The notes under the pieces were generated by a model. That model was not told the DNA's origin, searched no databases, and worked only from the letters and a program-made list of their open reading frames with translations. Made by a program: the position numbers and the translations under genes. Below are positions 1-5,802 of a DNA stretch of 6,025 bases, piece after piece. Position 1 is the first letter of the stretch, and each line of letters starts with the position of its first letter. This stretch comes from Planctomycetota bacterium (GTDB lineage Bacteria; Planctomycetota; Planctomycetia; Planctomycetales; Planctomycetaceae): NCBI GenBank assembly GCA_027622115.1, contig JAQBZS010000487.1, forward strand, positions 1 through 6,025, given 5' to 3'.

Positions 1-2
1 CG

Positions 3-971
3 TTGCGAATGCGATGGGTGAGGCGCGTCGAAGGCACGGTCAAACACATTCCCGTCTGCGGCGGCGGCAGGATGTACACCCACACGGCGGAAGGTCAAAT
101 CGTCGCGGTGGAACAAGAAACCGGCCGGCTGTTGTGGCGACGCTACTTTCCCGGCGTGTACCTCTCGTTCACGTCGCCCATTTATCGAGACGAAAAGTTG
201 CTCGTGCCCCAGGCCGGCATCAAGAGTTCAATGATGCGATGTCTGGACGCGGCCACCGGCGACCTGCTGTGGGAGGCCCCATTTACCGGTTCGCCGAGTT
301 GGAGTCGCCAGTTTCCACCCGTGCTGCACAAGAACCTGGCGATCTACGCGTCGGGTTCGGGCAAGTACGCGCCAAGCGGATCGGAAAAGGCCTTTGCCTG
401 GCGGTTCGTCTCCGAGCCGCCGGATCGCACGGAAGTGATGAGTTTCATCTACAGCCACAACAACCCGTTCTATCCGCAGGACAATCGCCCGCTGATTTGG
501 GCCTGGGATTTGAACACGGGTAAGCTCGTCTGGCAGAAGGACTTTTCGAAGTACGGTTCGGGCGGCAATGACTGCGGTTTGGCGTTGATGGACGGCAAAC
601 TCTACTACTCGACCTACTTCGGCTATCAGGCCAGCAAGCGCCGGCGTCGAGGCGTACCCGAGGGCATCAACGGCCTGACAACGTCGCTCGATCCCGAGAC
701 CGGCAACAAAGTGTGGCTGACGACGAAACACTACGTGACGGCCGGTTGTACGTTGACGGCCAAGGACGGTCGGCTGTATCTCGGCGGCTACAATCCCGCC
801 CAGGACGACACAAAGGACCGTCACATTTGGTGCCTGAACGCGAAGGACGGTGCGATGATTTGGAAATCGGACCCGGTGCCTTCTGCGGTCAACGTGGTGA
901 CGGTTGGCGAGCGATTTGTGTTTTCGAACGCGATCCGAGCCCAATCTTTGACAAGGCAACCGGCAAGATGA
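3..971 (+). CDS. PQQ-like beta-propeller repeat protein, N-terminal segment (5' partial, frameshifted)
   Basis: This is most of a beta-propeller built from PQQ/BamB-like blades. The frame is already open at the window edge, so the true start and any signal peptide probably lie upstream. Blade signatures of the form (x)TGxLxW recur: QETGRLLW (residues 38-45), AATGDLLW (83-90), NTGKLVW (171-177), ETGNKVW (232-238) and KDGAMIW (281-287). They are separated by typical strand pairs such as DGKLYYSTYFG and DGRLYLGGYNP. Such proteins are usually exported scaffolds or enzyme-like propellers; no catalytic role can be assigned here. After residue 310 (VGERFVFSNA) this frame yields a short tail unlike a propeller and stops at 969-971, while the homology continues one frame over from about 932. 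I read this as a single gene broken by a one-base loss, either a sequencing or assembly error or a real mutation. The family call is firm; substrate and partners are unknown. Confidence 0.8.
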   Translation: MRMRWVRRVEGTVKHIPVCGGGRMYTHTAEGQIVAVEQETGRLLWRRYFPGVYLSFTSPIYRDEKLLVPQAGIKSSMMRCLDAATGDLLWEAPFTGSPSWSRQFPPVLHKNLAIYASGSGKYAPSGSEKAFAWRFVSEPPDRTEVMSFIYSHNNPFYPQDNRPLIWAWDLNTGKLVWQKDFSKYGSGGNDCGLALMDGKLYYSTYFGYQASKRRRRGVPEGINGLTTSLDPETGNKVWLTTKHYVTAGCTLTAKDGRLYLGGYNPAQDDTKDRHIWCLNAKDGAMIWKSDPVPSAVNVVTVGERFVFSNAIRAQSLTRQPAR

Positions 972-1249
972 CGTACCGCTTTGACCTGGACTACAACTGC
1001 GCTCGATTCACCTATTCGGAACCGTTCTTGATGGGGCCGAATATGGACATGCTGGACCTGTCGCAGGGGCACAAGCTGGTGGCCACGGGGCCGGCGGTCG
1101 ATTCGCGGGAGTGCTTGGGTTCAGCGGTTTCGAACGGTCGCATCTTTTACATTTCGCAGGCGAGTGGTCTGGAGTTGTCGGCCGTGTGCGGCGATGACGC
1201 CTTGCGACTGATTCCCGTCTGGGAGAATCGGCCATCCGTTAAGCCGTGA
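932..1249 (+). pseudogene. C-terminal segment of the same beta-propeller gene, in the -1 frame
   Basis: This is the continuation of the upstream propeller in another frame, about 105 residues ending at TGA 1247-1249. It opens with DPSPIFDKATGKMTYRFDLD, another blade repeat of the same kind as the five in the preceding frame. It goes on with conserved-looking propeller closure (SEPFLMGPNMDMLDLS, KLVATGPAVDSRECLGS, NGRIFYISQASG). The gene's natural end is therefore probably 1249, not 971. The segment has no convincing start of its own: the first in-frame ATG (968) lies inside a blade and has no clear Shine-Dalgarno sequence. It is thus better seen as the tail of a broken or mis-sequenced gene than as an independent one. 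A -1 ribosomal shift at the TTTT run 921-924 is formally possible, but no standard slippery heptamer is visible. Confidence 0.72.
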
Positions 1250-1419
1250 TGCTGCGGCGACATGAGGTGGCGCAACGGACTCATGCCGCTGCTTCGCAGC
1301 TCAGGCAACGCCCTCGCCCTTAATTCCTGGGGTTTGCACCCCAGGCTATCAACTGCCGCCGCTACGCGGTTCGAAAACGCTGCACATGAATCATTTCCTT
1401 TGTCAGGACAAATCCCCGC
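1250..1419. other. Intergenic gap with several short GC-rich hairpins
   Basis: This gap between the propeller gene and the deacetylase gene holds no credible ORF. It contains consecutive small inverted repeats: GCTGC-TTC-GCAGC at 1288-1300, a perfect 7-bp stem at 1326-1345, and CCGC/GCGG arms just after. The style resembles dispersed intergenic elements common in planctomycete genomes, as I recall them. No sigma-70-like -35/-10 pair is convincing. The promoter of the four-gene block probably lies here, or transcription may read through from upstream. Confidence 0.5.
1326..1345. repeat. Perfect 7-bp palindrome, possible dispersed element or terminator
   Basis: CCTGGGG (1326-1332) and CCCCAGG (1339-1345) flank a 6-base loop, TTTGCA. 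The stem lies 77 bases after the propeller stop codon. It could terminate or protect the upstream transcript. There is no T-run after it on the + strand, so a classical intrinsic terminator is not supported. Confidence 0.5.
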
Positions 1420-2211
1420 ATGACAAACACGCGAAAACATTCCGAGCGCCGGGTTGCTCTCGCCTTCATGGCTCACCCCGACGACGCAGAGATGACGTGC
1501 GCCGGCACGCTGATCCGGCTGGCCGATCTGGGCTGGAGCATTCACATCGCGACGGTGACCGCCGGTGATTGCGGGGCGTTGTCCGGAACTCCCGAGGAAG
1601 TTTCAAATGTACGAATCCTGGAAGGCACGAAGGCCGCGGAACTGGCGGGCGGAAAATTTCATTGCCTCAAGGAGCCGGACGGACGAACCGTCTACGACCG
1701 GCAGGCACTGCAGAAGTCGATCGATCTGTTTCGCGACATCGCACCGACCTTGGTCATCACGATGCCCATGTCCGACTACCACGCGGATCACGAAATCACC
1801 GGCCAGCTCGGACGCGCGGCCAGTTTCGTCTATGCGGCACCGAATGCCTCGAAGCAGCCGCTGATTCCGGGTTCGGGCGTGCCGTATTTGTACTACTGCG
1901 ACGGACACGGTGGACGGGATCGAATCGGCCAACCGGTCGAACCTACCACGCGAGTCGACATCACGGGGCAGCTCGATCAAAAAACCGAGATGCTGGCCTG
2001 TCACGTCAGTCAACGAGAATGGCTCAAGCACCACAACGGGATCGACGAGTATCTGTCGGCGATGCGGAACTACGGCGCGGAACGCGGGCGGGAATGCGGT
2101 GTCGCCGCCGCGGAAGTCTTCGTGCAGCACCGAGGCCACGCGTATCCGACCGACGATCTGCTGTCAGAGCTGTTTCCGATGAGCGGTCAGACCAGTCAGC
2201 CGGGGGCCTGA
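1420..2211 (+). CDS. PIG-L/LmbE family zinc-dependent deacetylase
   Basis: The family (PIG-L, LmbE, BshB, MshB, archaeal Dac) hydrolyses the N-acetyl group of N-acetylglucosamine-containing compounds using a metal ion. The signature AHPDDAE spans residues 18-24, giving H19 and D22 as metal ligands and D21 as the likely catalytic base. The second signature, HADHE at 121-125, supplies the third ligand, H124. The conserved C-terminal block contains YLYYCDGHGG, CHVSQREWLKHHNG and QHRGHAYP, typical of a bacterial subgroup well represented in planctomycetes. The length of 263 residues is normal. There is no signal peptide or membrane segment, so it should be cytoplasmic. The start at ATG 1420 is supported by AGGA at 1405-1408, 11 bases away, which is slightly long. 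The next gene begins one base after the stop, so the two are almost surely co-transcribed. The exact substrate cannot be read from the sequence; bacillithiol-type, amino-sugar or antibiotic-like substrates all occur in the family. Confidence 0.9.
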   Translation: MTNTRKHSERRVALAFMAHPDDAEMTCAGTLIRLADLGWSIHIATVTAGDCGALSGTPEEVSNVRILEGTKAAELAGGKFHCLKEPDGRTVYDRQALQKSIDLFRDIAPTLVITMPMSDYHADHEITGQLGRAASFVYAAPNASKQPLIPGSGVPYLYYCDGHGGRDRIGQPVEPTTRVDITGQLDQKTEMLACHVSQREWLKHHNGIDEYLSAMRNYGAERGRECGVAAAEVFVQHRGHAYPTDDLLSELFPMSGQTSQPGA

Positions 2212-2212
2212 C

Positions 2213-2959
2213 ATGACAGCTCCGATTCTCTACTGCGGTGACACGAGTCTCGCCGGCGCAGCGTCGTATTTAGCGGGAGTCCTCACGCATTGGGGTCTCG
2301 AATTCGAGTATCGGCCGAGTGATCAGTCGCTGCTCGCCGACGAAGTGTCGCAGCGAAAACTCGTGATCTTGTCGGACTTTCCGTCAACGGGAATGGACGA
2401 CTCGGTCCAGACGAAACTGTTGGACGAAGTCCGCCAGGGAACCGGGCTGTTGATGATCGGCGGCTGGGAATCGTTTCATGGTCTTGGCGGCGACTGGGAC
2501 ACAGCGCTCGTGGCGGAAGCTCTGCCGGTCGAGATGTCGTCCACCGATGATCGACTCAACTGTGATCATCCGGTCTTACTGCGAAAGACGGTGGATCACC
2601 CGATTACGAATCGATTGCCGTTCGCGGAACGCCCACCGGTCGTCGGCGGATTCAATCGGTTTGCGGCCAAGTCGGATGCGACCGTGCTGCTCGAAGCGGA
2701 CCGAATGGAGTGTCGGCATCGTGACGGCGAATGGCAGGTCCGACTGTTGGAATCGCATCCGATGCTGGTTGTCGGTCAGTTTGGACGAGGCCGCACGGGA
2801 GCGGTCGCCACTGATGCGGCTCCTCATTGGGTGGGTGGTTTCGTGGATTGGGGCTCCGAACGAGTCCAGGCTCAGGCTGCGGATGCGGAAGCGATTGAAG
2901 TCGGCAATCTCTACGCGGACTTCTGGCGGCAGTTGGTATCACATATCTCCGTCAAGTAG
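2213..2959 (+). CDS. GATase1-like (putative glutamine amidotransferase fold) protein lacking the nucleophile Cys
   Basis: This resembles the 'putative glutamine amidotransferase' GATase1_like family, related to ThuA and other class I-fold proteins. An N-terminal Rossmann-like half (PILYCGDTSLAGAASYLAG, residues 4-22) leads to VILSDFPS (51-58) and the family hallmark MIGGWESFHGLGGDW (81-95). Later come PFAERPPVVGGFN (136-148), GRGRTGAVATDAAPHW (191-206) and a C-terminal YADFWRQLVSH helix. At the nucleophile elbow, where active amidotransferases have G-x-C-x-G, this protein has GGWES, so glutaminase chemistry is not expected. A binding or sugar-related role is more likely but unproven. The length of 248 residues suits the family. 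ATG 2213 follows the deacetylase stop by one base, and GGGGG at 2202-2206 may act as its ribosome-binding site. The tight pairing implies joint function with the deacetylase. Confidence 0.75.
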   Translation: MTAPILYCGDTSLAGAASYLAGVLTHWGLEFEYRPSDQSLLADEVSQRKLVILSDFPSTGMDDSVQTKLLDEVRQGTGLLMIGGWESFHGLGGDWDTALVAEALPVEMSSTDDRLNCDHPVLLRKTVDHPITNRLPFAERPPVVGGFNRFAAKSDATVLLEADRMECRHRDGEWQVRLLESHPMLVVGQFGRGRTGAVATDAAPHWVGGFVDWGSERVQAQAADAEAIEVGNLYADFWRQLVSHISVK

Positions 2960-2962
2960 CAC

Positions 2963-3000
2963 GGAACCATTGTCCCGTGACTGCTCGGGACAATGGTCCC
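2963..3000. repeat. 12-bp perfect inverted repeat after the GATase1-like gene
   Basis: ACCATTGTCCCG (2966-2977) pairs perfectly with CGGGACAATGGT (2986-2997) across an 8-base loop. Two more G-C pairs follow outside one A/C mismatch (2963-2964 with 2999-3000). It starts 3 bases past the GATase1-like stop codon and lies 45 bases before the PFK start. The position fits an mRNA 3'-end hairpin or partial terminator, but no T-run follows. It resembles dispersed intergenic elements I recall from planctomycete genomes. Confidence 0.7.
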
Positions 3001-3044
3001 AAGCTACGGGCCTCACAACTTGAAAACTGAATGGAACCGGATTC

Positions 3045-4232
3045 ATGGACCTCGCAAATGCCATTGTCGGTCAGTCGGGCGGACCGACATCCGTCATCAA
3101 TTCGTCGCTGGTGGGCATCGTGGATGAAGCGCGAGCGTCCGGGAAAATCGGCCGAGTGCTCGGCATGCGGTTCGGCATCGAGGGCGTGCTGAACGATCAA
3201 TTGATCGATCTGTTCGAGCAATCCGAGTCCACGCTGCAAGGTTTGCGACACACGCCCGGCAGCACGCTGGGCTCGACGCGTCTCAAGCTGCAAGACGAGC
3301 ATTTCGAGCCGATCCTCAAGCAGCTCAAACAACACAACATCCGTTATTACTTCATGATCGGCGGCAACGACACGATGGACACGATCCATCGCGTGACGGA
3401 GTACGCCGCCGCCCACGGCTACGAGATGCAGGGGATCGGCGTCCCCAAGACCGTCGACAACGACCTCTTCGGAACCGACCACACGCCAGGGTTTCCCAGC
3501 GCCGCCCGCTACGTGGCACTCAGCGTCGCGCAGGCGGGACTGCTGACACGGGACATGCAACGAGTCGACCAATTTTGCGTCTTTCAAACGGTCGGCCGCA
3601 GTGCCGGATGGCTACCCGCCGCAGCCGTTGCCGCTCAAGTTTCCGCGAACGATCCTCCGCACGTGCTGCTGCTTCCCGAGCGACCGTTTGATCGATCCGC
3701 CTTCTTGGCTGCGGTCGAGCGGCGACGGAAAGAACACGGTTATGTATCGATCGTCTGCGGCGAAGGCATCACCAATGCCGACGGCAGTCCGGTGAGCGCC
3801 TCGGAGACTCGCGACCGCTTCGACAACGTCGAATTCGGCGCGATGGGCGGCACCAGTGCCGCAATGGTGCTGCATCGCATGATCTCAGACGAATTTGGCT
3901 GGCGCGGTGAGTTTCAGGTAACCGAGTCTTTGCAGATGTGTGCGGCGGATCGCGGTGTCGCGCTGGATTTCGGAGAGGCGTATGGCGTCGGCCGCGAAGC
4001 CGTGCGGCGGTGCCTCGACGGGCGCAGCGGCGAAATGGTGACCATCGACCGTCTCGGCAACGATCCCTACAAGGTCGGCTTTGGATCGACATCGCTGGCT
4101 GGCGTCGCGAATCAAGAACGCCCGATGCCCGACGAGTTCATCTCGGAAGACGGCATGGGAGTGACCGAATCGTTTCACGAATACATCCGACCGCTGGTCG
4201 GCGAGATGCCCCGGTACACGAGTCTTCGTTGA
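3045..4232 (+). CDS. pfp: 6-phosphofructokinase, probably diphosphate-dependent (PPi-PFK)
   Basis: This phosphorylates fructose-6-phosphate (or a close ketose-phosphate) at C1. Family motifs run in order: GQSGGPTSVINSS (residues 9-21), the phosphoryl-donor loop IGGND (105-109), VPKTVDND (133-140) with catalytic base D138, TPGFPSAARY (147-156), VGRSAGW (183-189), LLLPERPF (208-215) and GEG (239-241). Two positions separate ATP- from PPi-using enzymes. E. coli G104 is D109 here and E. coli G124 is K135, the combination found in PPi-dependent enzymes, so a reversible PPi-linked reaction is predicted. The Mg-binding Asp of GGDG/GGDD is Asn (N108), as I recall from related clades. The length of 395 residues exceeds the roughly 320 of bacterial ATP-PFK and suits the PPi group. 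ATG 3045 is preceded by a weak GGAACCGG stretch. It is cytoplasmic. The neighbouring SIS gene would supply fructose-6-phosphate. Confidence 0.88.
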   Translation: MDLANAIVGQSGGPTSVINSSLVGIVDEARASGKIGRVLGMRFGIEGVLNDQLIDLFEQSESTLQGLRHTPGSTLGSTRLKLQDEHFEPILKQLKQHNIRYYFMIGGNDTMDTIHRVTEYAAAHGYEMQGIGVPKTVDNDLFGTDHTPGFPSAARYVALSVAQAGLLTRDMQRVDQFCVFQTVGRSAGWLPAAAVAAQVSANDPPHVLLLPERPFDRSAFLAAVERRRKEHGYVSIVCGEGITNADGSPVSASETRDRFDNVEFGAMGGTSAAMVLHRMISDEFGWRGEFQVTESLQMCAADRGVALDFGEAYGVGREAVRRCLDGRSGEMVTIDRLGNDPYKVGFGSTSLAGVANQERPMPDEFISEDGMGVTESFHEYIRPLVGEMPRYTSLR

Positions 4233-4250
4233 GAGTCACTTTTTTCGTTG

Positions 4251-4315
4251 AACCGTCAGCCGAAGGCGTACGCGTGTCGACATGTTGGGTGCGAGTACGC
4301 CTACGACTGACGGTT
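4251..4315. repeat. Long imperfect palindrome (21-base arms) between PFK and SIS genes
   Basis: The left arm at 4251-4271 begins AACCGTCAG, and the right arm at 4295-4315 ends CTGACGGTT. Of the 21 positions 19 pair; the mismatches are 4260/4306 and 4263/4303. A 23-base spacer separates the arms. A T6 run lies at 4240-4245, upstream of the stem rather than downstream, so it is not a + strand intrinsic terminator. The two unpaired positions in otherwise mirrored arms and the intergenic location suggest a REP-like dispersed element. Confidence 0.75.
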
Positions 4316-4354
4316 AATCGAGCGAATGCGGTTTAGATTTTCGCAGGAAACCAA

Positions 4355-5383
4355 ATGAATCCCGAAAACCCACGGCAGATGCAGTTTGGACTGGTCCAAG
4401 ACATGTTGGCCGTCCCCGAGATTATTCGCTCCTTCAACACGGATCGCATGCGTCCAACGGCTGAACAGATCGCCGCCGCTGGCCGGTTGCTGATGACGGG
4501 CGAAGGATCCAGTCGGCTATTCCCGGCCAAGAACGCAATTGCCTCGGCCCGAAGACGCGGGAGCAAGATCGCTTTGCAAACGGAAGCCGGCTTGCAAGCT
4601 CAGGAATACGATCTCACGGACTGGGCCGTAATCGGTTTATCCAATTCGGGCCGAACCGCCGAAGTCATCGAGTTGTTCGATCAGCTTCAAACCGACGGAC
4701 ACTCGTGCCATTTCAGTCTGACCGCCTTCGCCGAAACGCAGCTCGAATCGTTGGCCACCACGGGATACGTGCTGGAATGCGGTGCGGAAAACGCCGTGGC
4801 CGCCACGAAGAGCGTCATCGAGCAGGGTCTGTTCTTGCAGACACTGCTCGAACAGGCCGATGGAAACCATGCCGTGAAATCGCGAGCCGGCGATCTGGCC
4901 GACAAAGTCCAAGCGGCACTGACGGCTCCGATTGCTGCCGACATCGTGCAGCGAGTTGCCCAGGCGAAGACGATTTTCTGGGCGGGTCGAAATGACGGCG
5001 TCGCTGAAGAATTGACGCTGAAAACCAACGAGATTGTTCGCAAGCCGTCTGATTTTCTGGAAGGAACTTACGGCGTCCACGGCATTGAAGAAGTCATGGA
5101 TGCGGACGACGTCATCCTCTGGGTCGATCCTTATCCAGGTTCCGAAGAGAAATTCCGCACGGTGCTGGCTGACGGCGTTGGCTTGCAGATCATCGCCATC
5201 GCGTCGCGTCCAACATTGTTTCCGACGATTACGATTCCCGCAGCCGGCGACCTAGCGACCTTCGTGCAGATGGCGGCCGGCTGGAACCTGCTGGTGGAAG
5301 TCGGCTTGGCCCTCGACGTAAACATCGACAAGCCGGTCCGCGCTCGAAAAGTCGGGAACGAATTCGTGCCTTCGGCACATTGA
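4355..5383 (+). CDS. Double-SIS domain aldose-ketose isomerase / amino-sugar-phosphate deaminase-like protein
   Basis: Two sugar-isomerase (SIS) domains are arranged as in the isomerase half of GlmS and in AgaS/GlmD-type proteins. Domain 1 has GEGSSRLFPAKNA (residues 49-61), the phosphosugar loop SNSGRT (96-101) and AVAATKS (147-153). Domain 2 begins near 185. The GlmS catalytic residues have counterparts at identical spacing: E226 (GlmS E488), H242 sixteen residues later (H504), and K332 seven residues after the Asp of NIDKP (K603). There is no N-terminal glutaminase domain and the protein is only 342 residues, so glutamine-dependent synthesis is excluded. Deamination or isomerisation of an amino-sugar-phosphate to a ketose-phosphate is the likely reaction, comparable to archaeal GlmD. 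A good Shine-Dalgarno sequence, AGGA at 4345-4348, sits 6 bases before ATG 4355. It is cytoplasmic. It follows the PFK gene by 122 bases that contain a palindrome. Confidence 0.87.
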   Translation: MNPENPRQMQFGLVQDMLAVPEIIRSFNTDRMRPTAEQIAAAGRLLMTGEGSSRLFPAKNAIASARRRGSKIALQTEAGLQAQEYDLTDWAVIGLSNSGRTAEVIELFDQLQTDGHSCHFSLTAFAETQLESLATTGYVLECGAENAVAATKSVIEQGLFLQTLLEQADGNHAVKSRAGDLADKVQAALTAPIAADIVQRVAQAKTIFWAGRNDGVAEELTLKTNEIVRKPSDFLEGTYGVHGIEEVMDADDVILWVDPYPGSEEKFRTVLADGVGLQIIAIASRPTLFPTITIPAAGDLATFVQMAAGWNLLVEVGLALDVNIDKPVRARKVGNEFVPSAH

Positions 5384-5448
5384 TGAGAGTACCCCAACGA
5401 GCTTCCGAGTCATCAAAAGCTGTGCCGACCCCGTGTCCACAATAATCA
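5384..5448. other. Short gap between convergent SIS gene and permease remnant
   Basis: The SIS gene ends at 5383 and the minus-strand permease fragment ends at 5449, so the two converge here. I see no T-rich hairpin acting as a bidirectional terminator. The only nearby stem, GTGCC-TTC-GGCAC at 5366-5378, lies inside the SIS coding end and is too short to call. Confidence 0.4.
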
Positions 5449-5790
5449 TCAGACGTATGCCTCGCTCGCACCGAACATTCGCGCGATGATCAGCACCGTG
5501 ATCGCGGCAGCCACCATGATCAGCGAAACCGCGACTGCCCCTTCCAAGTTACCGACATTCATCTCCAAGAAGACCGATGTCGACAGAACCTCGGTCTTCA
5601 TTCTGGTGGCTCCCGCAAAGATCAACAGCGGACCGAACGACCTCGCCCACGCCAAGGTGAATGCCGTCATCATGCCTCGACCGGCTTCCGGAATGACGAT
5701 CCAACTGAATGATTGGAACCGGCTGCGACCCAACGACAACGCAACCTGTTCGCACCGCGGATTGATGTGTCGAAGAAGTGACCCCGCACT
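5449..5790 (-). pseudogene. ABC transporter permease, C-terminal remnant (molybdate/tungstate/sulfate type)
   Basis: The minus strand encodes about 110 residues of a binding-protein-dependent transport permease. The fragment starts around LLRHINPR. It contains the ATPase-docking EAA loop (5751-5689): E, then G seven later, I at +17 and P at +20, the exact EAA---G---------I-LP spacing. It continues with AWARSFGPLLIFAG, TEVLSTSVFLEMNVGNLE and a final hydrophobic helix (about 5538-5473), ending at TGA 5451-5449. This matches the C-terminal part of ModB/CysT/TupB-like permeases, normally 220-280 residues. The N-terminal membrane helices are missing, because sequence to the right of about 5790 encodes the start of another gene on the + strand. 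No ATG, GTG or TTG is suitably placed at the fragment's beginning. Neither the ATPase gene nor a binding-protein gene is adjacent. It is read as a non-functional leftover of a deletion or rearrangement. Confidence 0.8.
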
Positions 5791-5802
5791 CCGGACGAAT
5801 CC

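Noticed and set aside
228..959. 243-codon minus-strand reading frame opposite the propeller gene
   Set aside because: High GC content yields long antisense frames; the plus strand shows repeated PQQ blades and this one shows nothing recognisable.
1147..1545. 132-codon minus-strand reading frame spanning the gap before the deacetylase gene
   Set aside because: It starts antisense to the PIG-L active-site region and ends antisense to the propeller tail; composition is shadow-like and no domain is recognisable.
2952..3587. 211-codon minus-strand reading frame opposite the PFK gene
   Set aside because: It mirrors a well-supported PFK coding sequence and runs through the palindrome; no family motif is seen.
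4233..4250. T6 run after the PFK stop as an intrinsic terminator
   Set aside because: No stem precedes the T-run; the strong palindrome lies after it, which is the wrong order for a + strand terminator.
5366..5378. GTGCC-TTC-GGCAC hairpin at the end of the SIS gene
   Set aside because: It is only 5 bp, lies within coding sequence before the stop and has no following T-run; it is within chance expectation at this GC content.
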